64,000 nt of DNA from Paenibacillus sp. E222 (GTDB taxonomy: Bacteria > Bacillota > Bacilli > Paenibacillales > Paenibacillaceae): contig NZ_CP058552.1 of assembly GCF_013401555.1 (NCBI RefSeq), forward strand, positions 2,976,001-3,040,000, written 5' to 3'. The notes below the pieces were generated by a model. That model saw only the letters and a program-made list of their open reading frames with translations, ran no database searches and had not been told where the DNA came from. Positions 8,487-17,713 of this stretch are shown in pieces. A program made the translations under genes and the position numbers. Each line of letters begins with the position of its first letter. The stretch's first letter is position 1.

Positions 8487-9365
8487 TTAGTTCAACAGAC
8501 CGCGTTGCTCCAGTAATTGTGTTGTAACTATCCACAGCTTGTTTTGCATTCCGGCATCTCCGCCCGGATACACAGGAGTAATGGAAGCCCCGCTTCCAAC
8601 ATTGAAGTATCCTCCCGTTACTTCTCCGAAATTCGGCTCCACAGCCAACCGGGTCATAATGTCCGCACCCCGCCGTGGGTCGCCGATGTGTAAAAAGGTT
8701 AAAATGCGCTCAAGCACACTCGCAAACCACAACTCCCGACCAAGACCCGTAACATTAAAACCTGGATTCAAAGCATTCACTCGGATTCCGGTTCCGTCCC
8801 ATTGACGGGCAAGTTCGCCAGTAAACATAATATTGAGCAGTTTGGTTTTGCCATAGATTGAGGAGGAGCCGCGTGCAGTAAAGGGATCGGTATCCGTCAA
8901 ATCATCGGGCAGCACCAGTTTGCCGTGATTCCGTGAGGCTTCAGAGGCAACATTGACGACTCGGGCGTGGCCTGCCTGAACCAGAGACGTATGCAACGTG
9001 TGCGTTAGCAGCCAAGGTGCCAAATAGTTTACGGCGATCATCTCGGCAAACCCTTCGGAAGTGACTCTCTGTTCAAAAGCATGAAGACCCGCATTATTCA
9101 AAAGAACATTGATACGCGGATAAGCAGCTGCAATTTCAAGCCCCATACGTTTGACATCGCTCAGTAAGGATAGGTCTCCGAAGAAAACACGGATCTTGGT
9201 GGATGGTGCGATCTCCCTGATTTTGTTTCTGGTCGTCTCGGCGCGTTCTTCGCTTCTGGCTGTGAGCACAAGATGTGCACCGCGTTTGGCAAGTTCAATG
9301 GCGGCAAGCTGCCCTAGTCCACTTGTTGCTCCGGTAATTACAATAATGGGTTGTGTTGTTTTCAT
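8487..9365 (-). CDS. Short-chain dehydrogenase/reductase (SDR)
   Basis: The 292-residue protein starts at the ATG at 9365, which follows AAAAGGAGA; the open frame further upstream has no such signal and lies in the promoter region. The NAD(P)-binding TGATSGLG is at residues 11-18 and NNAG at 90-93. The catalytic Ser lies in VNVASEAS and the Tyr/Lys pair in YGKTK. Its length and the PGFNVTGLGRELW region resemble retinol-dehydrogenase-like or WW-oxidoreductase-like SDRs. The substrate is unknown. It is divergent from the marR-type gene at 9501, which probably controls it. Confidence 0.88.
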   Translation of the reverse strand: MKTTQPIIVITGATSGLGQLAAIELAKRGAHLVLTARSEERAETTRNKIREIAPSTKIRVFFGDLSLLSDVKRMGLEIAAAYPRINVLLNNAGLHAFEQRVTSEGFAEMIAVNYLAPWLLTHTLHTSLVQAGHARVVNVASEASRNHGKLVLPDDLTDTDPFTARGSSSIYGKTKLLNIMFTGELARQWDGTGIRVNALNPGFNVTGLGRELWFASVLERILTFLHIGDPRRGADIMTRLAVEPNFGEVTGGYFNVGSGASITPVYPGGDAGMQNKLWIVTTQLLEQRGLLN

Positions 9366-9394
9366 AATGAGGTCTCCTTTTGACACGAATAGGG

Positions 9395-9457
9395 TCGAAT
9401 TATATAATGGACATAAATCAACTATATAATTTAATTGATATTTGTCAACTATATATT
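9395..9457. promoter_or_regulatory. Divergent SDR/MarR control region with repeated AT-rich sites
   Basis: The 135-bp gap between the SDR and MarR genes holds the palindrome ATTATATAAT (9399-9408) and two direct copies of TCAACTATATA(A/T)T (9418-9430 and 9445-9457), 27 bp apart. MarR proteins commonly bind such AT-rich sites between divergent genes, so these are candidate operators. Exact promoters could not be assigned. Confidence 0.5.
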
Positions 9458-9500
9458 CAAAATCCTGTTTTGATGTATCGAGGAGAGGGGAACAACAATA

Positions 9501-9959
9501 ATGAGTGAAAACCCGGTTAAAACCAAAGATAGAGAAACTCTGGAACTGGCACTTGGTGAGCAGATCCATGCACTAATTAGTGCCTCGCATGCGCTTAATG
9601 TCCGATCTGCCGAGCGTTTTGATGCGACTATGCAGCCTGCCGCTTTTCATCTGGTGCGGTGGTTGTACTCTTACGGTCCTACAAGCGCAGCAGCTTTGGC
9701 AGAAGCGACGGCTATGGACCGCAGTTCGGTAAGCCGTCTGATTAAACAACTTGAGAAGGCAGGGTATGTAAGCAAGGAGTCGGACCCCGAAGATCGGCGC
9801 GGCGTTTTGTTGTCTTTGACGGAGCTTGGTCAACAATCAACGGTGGGTGCGCTCAAGGAGAAGGAGTCAACTTTTTATGAACGCATATCGAGATGGAATG
9901 AAGAGGAACTGGAACGTTTCACCACTATGCTTCGGCGGTTTAATGGGTTTAATGGTTAG
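9501..9959 (+). CDS. MarR-family transcriptional regulator
   Basis: The 152-residue winged-helix protein has a typical MarR core: helix-turn-helix SAAALAEATAMDRSSVSRLIKQLEKAGYV and the wing DPEDRRGVLLSLTELG. It follows a strong AGGAGAGGGG. It lies head to head with the SDR gene. It presumably represses that gene and itself, with a small-molecule inducer unknown. Confidence 0.9.
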   Translation: MSENPVKTKDRETLELALGEQIHALISASHALNVRSAERFDATMQPAAFHLVRWLYSYGPTSAAALAEATAMDRSSVSRLIKQLEKAGYVSKESDPEDRRGVLLSLTELGQQSTVGALKEKESTFYERISRWNEEELERFTTMLRRFNGFNG

Positions 9960-10460
9960 GGAGAGATGTCATTTCACAACCTGTTAACTTACCCTTCACA
10001 AAAGTAAACATGTAAAAGCTAAATCAAAACCCAGTCAAGCCCAGAGTACCTGCGGATTCAGGGCGCATTGTTCCTGTGCATTCGTGGGTTCTTTTTTCTA
10101 TATTCGGTAAATGTTCCGTCCTCAGATGTTTACAAGGTCCTTCATTTATACCTCTTCATCACCCCTGTTATGCTAATTCTCTTCCTAATGCTCCACTAGT
10201 TGTGGTGGAACTTTCCTAAATGGTGAACAAAATCTGAATTTTTCTTCACCCTCTTGCAACCTCTCTCTAGTCCATTTCAGCACTTCAATATGGAGGATGA
10301 CAGAGCATGATCTTCATAGACACAGCAAAAGAAATCGTTAACGAAATGTAAAGTAATGCAGGGATATGTCAAATTTTTAATAGGCGCTTTCATTGCGTTG
10401 ACCCTGCCCTCAAAGTTTCTTATATTTACTCCCGACACAACAACTCAGAACGGTGGTGGG
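9960..10460 (+). other. Gene-free 500-bp leader ahead of the SLH protein
   Basis: No supported gene is seen. A long-range AACCCA (10028-10033) / TGGGTT (10085-10090) stem followed by CTTTTTTC could end the marR transcript or a small RNA; this is weak. The open frame of the SLH protein extends back to 10356 but that part lacks a ribosome-binding site and does not resemble a signal peptide, so I treat it as leader. Confidence 0.4.
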
Positions 10461-13400
10461 ATGATTTTGTTCAACGATAAAGGAAAGAAAATGCTTGCTA
10501 TGCTTACGCTTATACCACTGGCTACGGGCCTTGTCATGGGAGCTTTCCCTGCTGCGGTAACCTATGCGGATGCGGGAAATAATACACCAACCAACAGCTC
10601 GGCAACAGGTTCATGGCAAACGGGCGATCTGCACGTACATACGTTTGAGTCCGATGATGCGCAGAATTCGCTTGAAAATGTACTTGACGCGGGACTGACG
10701 AAGTATGGTTTGGACTGGATCGCGCTTACGGATCATTTGCGGTTATCCAAGCGGGATCACAACGGAGTAGACATTCCAGGCGGATCGATTCCGATGTCCA
10801 AAGGGATGAACGAATATCAGGTGCCACAGATCAAGGCCCTTCAGGAAGCAGGCAAATACGCAGGCAAAACGATTTTCTCCGGTTTCGAATGGGACATGCC
10901 GACACATGAACACGTTGGGGTAGGGATTCTCACAGATGAGCCGAATTCGACCGAAGCGCTGGAAGCTGCGAACGAATTTGAATATCGTTTTACGAATCGC
11001 GCAGCGAACCTGTTCAATGCGGCTGACGTAGCGAATTGGGATCAGACCGGTGGACGTGCCTATACAACTCATCAGGATGCACTAGCTGCTATCAATTGGC
11101 TGGCAACCAAGTATCCAACGACGAGTTATGCAATGATCAATCACCCTTCACGAGGCAAAAACAAATATACCATCGCGGACTTCCGGGAGTTCAACGATCT
11201 GGCTCCACAAGTTGTTTTTGGTATCGAAGGTATGCTGGGCAACCAGATGGAACCGGATCGTGGCGGGTATAACACAAGCTACAACGTAGCCAATCCGACC
11301 GCAGATGATGGATACAAATATCGTACATACGGCGGTGTGGACTATATGGTCGCCAAGGTGGGCGGTCTGTGGGATGCATTGTTGGGAGAAGGGCGTCACT
11401 TCTGGAACTATGGTAATTCGGATTACCATTTCAAGATGATTGACACGAATTCCAGCGGTTATTTTCCGGGCGAATATGCCAAGACCTATTCGTGGGTTGA
11501 TGGTACAGGAATGCAAGCCGTGCTGGAAGGACTGCGTTCGGGGAAATCATTTTCCGTATTCGGTGATCTGATCAACGCACTGGACTTCACGGCTTCCGGA
11601 GCGGGTAATCAGGCTGAAATGGGCGGAGACCTGGGTGTGACCCAAGGTGACGAAGTGGAACTGAAAATCCGTTTCAAGAGTCCAACCACGAGCAACAATT
11701 ATGAAAAACCAATCAACAGCGGCACGTCTGCTGGACAAGTTCCAGTGGTGGATCACGTAGATCTCATCGCCGGAGATGTGACGGGCAAGGCTGAGAAGGG
11801 CACACCCGCATATAACAAAGACACCAACGACTCCACCCAAGTGCTGGCTACCTTCACGTCCAACGATTGGACGACAGACGCCGAAGGTTACAATGTTATT
11901 ACGTACAAGATCAAAGCCACAGACCAGGATAAGTATTTCCGTCTGCGCGGTACGAATCTGGGTATGAACGTTACAGGTGAAACCGTAAATGGTGAACCAC
12001 AGCTTGATCCGAAAATTACAACAGCTGATGCAACGACTCGCTTCAATGAGATCAATGACAAGAACTATGGCGATCTGTGGTTCTACTCCAATCCGATCTT
12101 CGTGAGTGCCACACCTTACAGTGATGCACAGGCGGTAAAAGATACGCTTCAAGCAATTGATCTTGGTAATCTGAACACGGTCACTTCCGACCTTACCCTT
12201 CCTGTGGAAGGGAAACATGGAGCCACGATTAGCTGGTCCAGCTCCAACCCGGAATTGATGGATGCACAGGGGAAACTTCTTACACAGCCTGAGAATAATG
12301 AGCGACTGGAATTGACGGCAACGGTACAACGTGGCAGCGAAACGGATACCAGAACGTTCACTGTCATTGTGGAAGGAACGAATAATCAGGTATTGGTGTT
12401 AAAAGGCAACATGACCACTGCTGACAGCCAGCCGTATCATACGGATACATGGACGAATCAGTCCGTAACGGTTAGTGTAACCAGCGCAGTATACGCGCCA
12501 GCCACTTCGGCGACGATTGAGTTATCTCGTGATGGAGGACAAACGTACGAACCATATACGGAGAATACACCTCTGGAGGTAACGGAGCCGGGAGAGCATA
12601 AGCTGTTATTCAGAGCGACAGACGATCTGGAACAAACGTATACGTTACCTCTTGTCGTAAAAATAGACCGTGAAATTCCTGTCATCACCCTGCAAGGCAG
12701 CAGCCAGATGACATTAACCGTGGGAGATACGTATAACGAGCCTGGAGCACAGGCTACCGATAATGTGGGCATCCGTGGTTCCGTGCAGATGGACGGGACA
12801 GTGAACACACAATCAGCGGGGATCTACACCCTTCGTTATAACGTGAAAGATATTGCCGGCAATGCTGCACAGGAAGTCACACGTACGGTTACCGTACAAG
12901 CCCGTTCGGTCAATGGCGGCGGGGGCTCAGGCAGTGATGGAGGCAACGCTGGAGGGAATTCCGGTGGAAGCACACCAAGCGTGCCAACAACGCCTACCGT
13001 TCCAACCACACCAACCAACCCGGATGCGGGATCAGATTCAACGACTGAAGTGAAGGTAGGGGTCGAAGCGAATCAGCCAGTACAAACGGGTTTGAAAGAC
13101 ATCGTGCAATTCAACGCTCCAGCTGGAGCCATTGGAGAAAAAGATACATTGCAACTGTCTGTTGTATCCCAGAACCAATTGCAGAATGCAGTTTCGCTGA
13201 ATGTACTGGGCCAAGCAGTACAGATTACTCGCAGTGGAGGACGGACATTGAACGATCAGGTAGCACTGATCCTGCAATATGACGCTTCCAAGCTGCCTCA
13301 AGGAACACAGCCAGCAATCTACTATTATAATGAAGCCCGTCAGAGCTGGGTATTCATCGGTGGCAAGATGAATGCAGCAGGAACAGTATCGGCAAATGTG

Positions 13401-14000
13401 AATCATCTGGGTACCTTTGTTGTGTCCAGTTACACACCAGCAAATCTGTCCGATCTGAACGGACACTGGGCATCCGACTATGCAGACCGCTTGATTGGCA
13501 TGGACGTTATCCAGGGCTATACAGATGGTTCATTCCAACCATCCAAGAAGATTACAAGGGCAGAGTTTGTTACGTTGATCAGCAAGGCACTGGCCTTGAA
13601 GTCCGTTCAGTCGGATACGACGTTTGCAGATCAAGGCAGTCTGCCAGACTGGGCGAAAGGTGATATTGCCGCAGCCGTGCAAGCCGGAATCGTGAAGGGC
13701 TATGGAGACAACACGTTCAAGCCTAATCAGACGATCACTCGTGCCGAGATGGCTGTAATGATGGCAAATGCATTGAAGTTAAGTACAGATGTACAGTCGG
13801 GAACGAGCAAAGATGCTGTAAAACCAAGCTTCACTGACGAGTCGCAAACTCCAGCTTGGGCTCAAGATGCACTGAATACAGCCGTTCAGGCCAAAATTGT
13901 GAACGGATATACGGACAATACGGTTCGTGCAGGGAATATGACGACCCGTGCGGAAGCCGCGGCAATGATCTATAAGCTGCTGCTCGCAATGTACATTTAA
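10461..14000 (+). CDS. Exported PHP-type (CehA/McbA-like) metallohydrolase with three SLH domains
   Basis: From the ATG at 10461 the protein is 1179 residues with a signal peptide (FNDKGKKMLAMLTLIPLATG..); another start at 10491 follows AAAGGAAAG. The catalytic part begins at GDLHVHTFESDD and has PHP metal-ligand motifs (DLHVHT, ALTDH, GFEWD, INHPSRG, NYGNSDYH), as in the CehA/McbA family. Ig-like repeats follow (PVITLQGSSQMTLTVGDTYNEPGAQATDNVG). A Gly/Ser/Pro/Thr linker comes next, then a beta domain, then three SLH domains (GHWASDYADRL.., LPDWAKGDIAAA.., TPAWAQDALNTA..). SLH domains bind pyruvylated secondary wall polymer, so the enzyme acts at the cell surface, probably on phosphoesters (substrate inferred, not shown). 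A terminator follows. Confidence 0.88.
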   Translation: MILFNDKGKKMLAMLTLIPLATGLVMGAFPAAVTYADAGNNTPTNSSATGSWQTGDLHVHTFESDDAQNSLENVLDAGLTKYGLDWIALTDHLRLSKRDHNGVDIPGGSIPMSKGMNEYQVPQIKALQEAGKYAGKTIFSGFEWDMPTHEHVGVGILTDEPNSTEALEAANEFEYRFTNRAANLFNAADVANWDQTGGRAYTTHQDALAAINWLATKYPTTSYAMINHPSRGKNKYTIADFREFNDLAPQVVFGIEGMLGNQMEPDRGGYNTSYNVANPTADDGYKYRTYGGVDYMVAKVGGLWDALLGEGRHFWNYGNSDYHFKMIDTNSSGYFPGEYAKTYSWVDGTGMQAVLEGLRSGKSFSVFGDLINALDFTASGAGNQAEMGGDLGVTQGDEVELKIRFKSPTTSNNYEKPINSGTSAGQVPVVDHVDLIAGDVTGKAEKGTPAYNKDTNDSTQVLATFTSNDWTTDAEGYNVITYKIKATDQDKYFRLRGTNLGMNVTGETVNGEPQLDPKITTADATTRFNEINDKNYGDLWFYSNPIFVSATPYSDAQAVKDTLQAIDLGNLNTVTSDLTLPVEGKHGATISWSSSNPELMDAQGKLLTQPENNERLELTATVQRGSETDTRTFTVIVEGTNNQVLVLKGNMTTADSQPYHTDTWTNQSVTVSVTSAVYAPATSATIELSRDGGQTYEPYTENTPLEVTEPGEHKLLFRATDDLEQTYTLPLVVKIDREIPVITLQGSSQMTLTVGDTYNEPGAQATDNVGIRGSVQMDGTVNTQSAGIYTLRYNVKDIAGNAAQEVTRTVTVQARSVNGGGGSGSDGGNAGGNSGGSTPSVPTTPTVPTTPTNPDAGSDSTTEVKVGVEANQPVQTGLKDIVQFNAPAGAIGEKDTLQLSVVSQNQLQNAVSLNVLGQAVQITRSGGRTLNDQVALILQYDASKLPQGTQPAIYYYNEARQSWVFIGGKMNAAGTVSANVNHLGTFVVSSYTPANLSDLNGHWASDYADRLIGMDVIQGYTDGSFQPSKKITRAEFVTLISKALALKSVQSDTTFADQGSLPDWAKGDIAAAVQAGIVKGYGDNTFKPNQTITRAEMAVMMANALKLSTDVQSGTSKDAVKPSFTDESQTPAWAQDALNTAVQAKIVNGYTDNTVRAGNMTTRAEAAAMIYKLLLAMYI
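13821..14000 (+). repeat. SLH repeat copy A (intact gene end)
   Basis: These last 180 bp of the SLH protein gene recur at 16279-16458 with about 7 mismatches (about 96% identity), in the same orientation. The two copies bracket a 2.3-kb AT-rich stretch. Confidence 0.9.
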
Positions 14001-14020
14001 TCTCAATAGAATGAATGAAA

Positions 14021-14050
14021 GGCCATCCTGAGAGGGATGGTCTCTGTTTA
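14021..14050 (+). terminator. Terminator after the SLH protein gene
   Basis: GGCCATCC (14021-14028) pairs with GGATGGTC (14035-14042, one G-U) around TGAGAG; the tail TCTGTTTATT is only moderately U-rich. Confidence 0.7.
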
Positions 14051-14217
14051 TTCCAACGTTTAGTACAGTCTATTAATTAAAAAAAAGTTGAGTATAGGTT
14101 TCAAATTACACAGTAAAAACTCCTTAGTTAGTGAAAGACGAAGAGGATAGAAAGGCTTGGGACGGTCGTTTCCTCTTGCTCCCCGTCTTTACTAAATTAA
14201 GAATGAGGGATAAGAAA

Positions 14218-14940
14218 ATGGCTATTAACTATACTTATTTTGAAAGTAGTGGATATCGTGTAATCAAGACTCATGTTAGTAATATTGTCTCAGAAGTTAT
14301 TAAGAAACCCGTTTGTTCTACAAACAATTATGGTATTAATGGGGGGTTTTTTGCATCAAATCTATATACTGCGCCTCCAACTGGCGGTCTCTCAATCAGT
14401 TATGATGGCGCAACCCAAGATCCTGGAAGCAATGCTGGGGGGACACGGAATCGTGGTACGTTTTTTACTTACCTCGATAATGGTGTTACTAAAGCAGGAA
14501 TTACCCGCTGTACAACTATTCCAAATTTGTAGCAACAAGTTGGTAATTTACAGTTCAAAACAATTATTGGTGGGGGAAGCCTTCATCTAACTGGAACAGA
14601 AGACCAGTTTAAGACCATCCACGAAGATGAAGTGTGGAACGTACACGCTGGTATTGCTGCAACAAGACGGGCTGGACTAGGCTTTAAAAATGAAAGCAAT
14701 GGTGTGTATGCATACTTAGTGACATCAACAGTATGGAAAACCCTGTACAATTTAAGAGATTTCTTTAAAGATGATCTTGGTTGTAATAACGCTGTTTTCT
14801 TGGATGGTGATGGTTCCGTTCAGATGCAAGTGTACGCTAATGGTGAGCTGATCAAAGCAGATGGTACAGATCCGAGCCCGGGAAGATATGTATGGAATAT
14901 GGTTTATTTGATAGTTAACTCATATATTTCAAATAAATGA
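14218..14940 (+). pseudogene. NAGPA/DUF2233-like phosphodiester glycosidase, interrupted by an in-frame TAG
   Basis: The frame starts at an ATG after GAGGGATA and reads for about 104 codons to TAG at 14530-14532. It then continues in the same frame, without indel, to TGA at 14938-14940. Motifs of phosphodiester glycosidase (NAGPA-like) domains lie on both sides: NYGINGGFFAS before the stop, GGGSLHLTG and NAVFLDGDGSVQM after it. The read-through protein would be 240 residues with no signal peptide. It is most simply a nonsense-mutated gene; readthrough or a sequencing error remain possible. Confidence 0.75.
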
Positions 14941-15323
14941 TTATTTACTTGTCTCGTCCAACTTTCAATTTTATCACCTACATTAACTTCATCGAAATCA
15001 GCCTCGATTCGCATTTTACTAAATTTTGCATCTGCTTGATAAAAATCACTAGAAGTAACATAAAACCTCGAATTTTTCGTTACATTCAGATATTCTCCAT
15101 TATCCAGTACGATTGAGTAAAGTACCTTGTCTCCGTCTACTTTACTGTTTTGCTCTTTTATTTCAACGATGGTGCCAGTGTAATATTGCTGTTCCTTTGC
15201 TGGTGAAGACCATCCTTTCATATAATCCGAAAAGAAAACGAAATAGACGATTACCAGAAGTATTACGACAAAGCTGCTTATTACGACGAAGGGCCATTTT
15301 TTTTTTGCTTTCAAATTTTTCAT
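14904..15323 (-). CDS. Small membrane-anchored protein of unknown function
   Basis: The 139-residue protein has a basic N-terminus and one hydrophobic segment (residues about 11-31, PFVVISSFVVILLVIVYFVF). An extracellular domain of about 105 residues follows, predicted mostly beta (YYTGTIVEIKEQ.., YSIVLDNGEYLNVTKNS, NVGDKIESWTRQ). The fold looks OB-like, as in small secreted Bacillota proteins, but I do not recognise a family. The gene overlaps the end of the interrupted glycosidase gene by 37 bp, tail to tail. GAGG lies close to the start. Confidence 0.6.
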   Translation of the reverse strand: MKNLKAKKKWPFVVISSFVVILLVIVYFVFFSDYMKGWSSPAKEQQYYTGTIVEIKEQNSKVDGDKVLYSIVLDNGEYLNVTKNSRFYVTSSDFYQADAKFSKMRIEADFDEVNVGDKIESWTRQVNNHLFEIYELTIK

Positions 15324-15500
15324 CCTTCCTCAATGTACTATAGTATGTAGACGTCCAATAATTAAAAAAGTTACAAAAAAAGAAGCTATGGCTAAAAATA
15401 TCCATAGTATTGTTTTCTTGAATTTTATTGAGTTGGAAAAATTTTAATAAACTCGATTAGTTCGAGCCGTAAGCTTTGTATGGTATCTTCTTTTGGCATT

Positions 15501-15929
15501 CTAATGGTTTCTGCTAATTTCTCCATTTCTGGGTGATAAAGTTCTAATATTTAAGTATCGCCTGTTCTTCTCCAGCTCTAGCTTGGAAAAGTAGTTGGGT
15601 GAGATCTTCTTTCGTAGATCCTCTAGTGTTTTTCTTTTCCATTTATTCACCCCCTGAACACTAATATTCATTTCAACCGAGACTTCCTTAGCACTTTTGT
15701 CCTCCACGTAAAGTGAATGTATTATCTTTCTTCCACTCTCTTTATCGATCAAGCTTAATATATCTTTGACGTTTAACTCATCAATAATTTCATCTTCAAA
15801 GGATTCTTGTCTTGTGAAATCAAAAGTGAAGGGATATTGCTTCGCTGCTTTCCTACCGTGATACTGGAGTCTCCATGCCATCCGCTGGAGTTCGACATCA
15901 ATTATTTCTTTAATTTGTACTTCGTTCAT
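15501..15929 (-). CDS. Sigma-70 region 4-like regulatory protein
   Basis: The 142-residue protein follows a strong AAAGGGGGAG. Residues about 60-110 (LSLIDKESGRKIIHSLYVEDKSAKEVSVEMNISVQGVNKWKRKTLEDLRKKI) fit a sigma-70 region 4 helix-turn-helix as in small Bacillota sigma-like factors (SigO/YvrI and phage-type activators). No full region 2 is visible, so it may act as a split sigma factor or activator. An overlapping 33-codon frame at 15425-15526 (minus strand) lacks a ribosome-binding site and was not called. The region upstream carries an inverted repeat. Confidence 0.6.
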   Translation of the reverse strand: MNEVQIKEIIDVELQRMAWRLQYHGRKAAKQYPFTFDFTRQESFEDEIIDELNVKDILSLIDKESGRKIIHSLYVEDKSAKEVSVEMNISVQGVNKWKRKTLEDLRKKISPNYFSKLELEKNRRYLNIRTLSPRNGEISRNH

Positions 15930-16202
15930 TGGATTCTCCCCCTTTCATGTGCAGTGTAATGATACCTAATATCTAGGAACTATATCTAAAGAATTTGAAA
16001 CCAATTTCGCCAAAAAAGGGAACGCTAGTTCCTATATGTGAATATATTACCTTCTTTTAAGTCGGAGTTAAAGTGTTTTTGTATATAAAATCGATAAATT
16101 AGTTAGATTCTAATTATTGTTAATCTACTATTTTTATACAGATAGAGAATTGTATCTATATTTTACAATGGTCCAAACCCAGTTTAAGAGCTGTACACAC
16201 GG
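15930..16202. other. AT-rich spacer with inverted repeat upstream of the sigma-like gene
   Basis: No gene is supported. TAGGAACTA (15974-15982) and TAGTTCCTA (16026-16034) are exact reverse complements 43 bp apart and lie 45-105 bp upstream of the start at 15929. They may be operator or promoter elements; GGAAC is also typical of -35 elements of alternative sigma factors. Confidence 0.35.
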
Positions 16203-16458
16203 ATGTCAGTAGTCTGCCAGACTGGGTAAAAAGGAATGGCCGCTGCCATGCAGCCGAATGTCTGACAATACGTCCATTAAACCAAACTTCACTGACGAGT
16301 CGCAAACTCCAGCTTGGGCTCAAGATGCACTGAATACAGCCGTTCAGGCCAAAATTGTGAATGGATATACGGACAATACGGTTCGTGCAGGGAATATGAC
16401 AACCCGTGCGGAAGCCGCGGCAATGATTTATAAGTTGCTGCTCGCAATGTACGTGTAA
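16203..16458 (+). pseudogene. SLH-domain remnant (truncated end of a surface protein gene)
   Basis: Bases 16209-16260 resemble, with frame damage, the second SLH domain (..SLPDWVK..). From 16279 the frame is almost identical to the last SLH domain of the protein at 10461-14000 (TPAWAQDALNTAVQAK..). An open frame from an ATG at 16258 gives 66 residues without signal peptide or ribosome-binding site, so it is a relic and not a working gene. Confidence 0.8.
16279..16458 (+). repeat. SLH repeat copy B
   Basis: This is the second copy of the 180-bp sequence at 13821-14000, differing at about 7 positions, mostly silent. The high similarity points to a recent duplication or to gene conversion. Confidence 0.9.
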
Positions 16459-16496
16459 GAAATGAAGAAGAGAATTAACCGTATATAAAGTAGATA

Positions 16497-16532
16497 AAAA
16501 ACTGATATCCTTTTGGGGATATCAGTTTTTTT
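16497..16532 (+). terminator. Strong terminator after the SLH remnant
   Basis: A perfect 14-bp stem (AAAAACTGATATCC with GGATATCAGTTTTT) around a 6-nt loop is followed by further T residues. It can work in both directions. Confidence 0.9.
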
Positions 16533-16659
16533 GGATTAAGACTTTCTCATCTTCGGCTGATATTTAAGATATTCCATTGCTTTAATTCAAGAAACTAAAG
16601 GTCAAGTTACTGTGATAGAATGAGTTAGGTTTGGATGATGAATGGTGGGGGCTTAGAAC

Positions 16660-17607
16660 ATGAACAAAACGGAGCGGCAGCTTGCTATTACGCTTGAATT
16701 GCAGAGAAGTAAGATGATCAGAGCTGAGGATCTGGCATCTCAATTTGAGACAAGTGTACGTACAATATATCGCGATATCCAGGCATTAAGTGAGGCTGGT
16801 GTTCCGATTATGGGAGCTCCGGGTCATGGTTATTCTCTAATGGAAGGATATTTCTTACCCCCGGTAAGCTTCACGGCAGAAGAAGCTGTGTCCCTGCTCA
16901 TGGGATCCGATTTTATCGAACAGAGATTGGATACAGAATATGCTATGCAGGCTAAGTCCGCTCAACGAAAGATTGAAGCGATTTTACCTGAAGTCGTTCG
17001 TAACGAATCAACACGTGTTCGTGAAACGATGCGACTGCTTCATGCGGCTGAACCTTTAACCAGAGCGAGCGTGAAAACATACCTTAACCAAATACGTAAT
17101 GCCATTTTGGAGCAACGTAAAATCAGCTTCATGTACCTGAAAAAAATGCCAGGAACGGATGGCAATCGATATAACATGCGTGAGGTTTCTCCCTATGGAC
17201 TCTCACTTGTTCAGGAGAATTGGATGTTGATTGCACGTTGTGATATGCGACAAGACATCCGTCATTTTCGTTTGTCACGCATGACTGAACTTTCCGTGCT
17301 GGAGGATCAGTTCCTTTTGCCGCCGGATTTTGATCTAAATAGTTATCGACCTCCTGACGACCGTAACGAACAAGTATTAATCAGGGCTAAACCTGAAATT
17401 GCTGACAAAGTTATGGAGGCAGTTCATTTTTATATGGATGCATTTGAGGAGCGGGAGGAAGGTGTTGTTTTTCATTTTCGTGTCCGCTATCCGGAGGAAA
17501 TATTGCATTATTTACTTGGTTGGGGTGGAGATATCGAGGTCTTGGAGCCGGAGTCTTTACGCTTCCGAATGAAGGAAGTAGCCAAAAGCATCTTGAACCA
17601 CTACTGA
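16660..17607 (+). CDS. YafY-type HTH/WYL-domain transcriptional regulator
   Basis: The 315-residue protein begins with a DeoR-like winged helix (QLAITLELQRSKMIRAEDLASQFETSVRTIYRDIQALSEAGVPI). A WYL domain follows at about residues 140-235 (ISFMYLKKM..REVSPYGLSLVQENWMLIARC..IRHFRLSRM) and a WCX-like C-terminal part after it. WYL domains sense ligands, sometimes nucleic acids. The start follows GGTGGGGG. The gene is followed by a terminator that includes its own stop codon and is convergent with the hydrolase gene. Confidence 0.88.
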   Translation: MNKTERQLAITLELQRSKMIRAEDLASQFETSVRTIYRDIQALSEAGVPIMGAPGHGYSLMEGYFLPPVSFTAEEAVSLLMGSDFIEQRLDTEYAMQAKSAQRKIEAILPEVVRNESTRVRETMRLLHAAEPLTRASVKTYLNQIRNAILEQRKISFMYLKKMPGTDGNRYNMREVSPYGLSLVQENWMLIARCDMRQDIRHFRLSRMTELSVLEDQFLLPPDFDLNSYRPPDDRNEQVLIRAKPEIADKVMEAVHFYMDAFEEREEGVVFHFRVRYPEEILHYLLGWGGDIEVLEPESLRFRMKEVAKSILNHY

Positions 17608-17631
17608 CATACACCTTTCAGTAGTGGTTTT
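17596..17631 (+). terminator. Terminator overlapping the WYL regulator stop codon
   Basis: AACCACTACTGA (17596-17607, containing the TGA stop) pairs with TCAGTAGTGGTT (17618-17629) and runs into TTTT. Confidence 0.85.
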
Positions 17632-17713
17632 ACGGATAATCAAATCCTCCACCGTTGATATTACATTTTCGAAGACGCTGGATTCCCAATGAAAGTCCTT
17701 TGATCACCTCGGT

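Noticed and set aside
9366..9569. 68-residue upstream extension of the SDR protein
   Set aside because: It runs through the divergent promoter and the marR start; ATG 9365 has AAAAGGAGA.
10356..10460. N-terminal extension of the SLH protein
   Set aside because: The frame is open but has no ribosome-binding site, and the KGKK plus hydrophobic stretch that fits a signal peptide begins only at 10461.
15163..15405. Minus-strand 80-codon frame
   Set aside because: Overlaps the better supported 139-residue membrane protein in another frame and has no motif.
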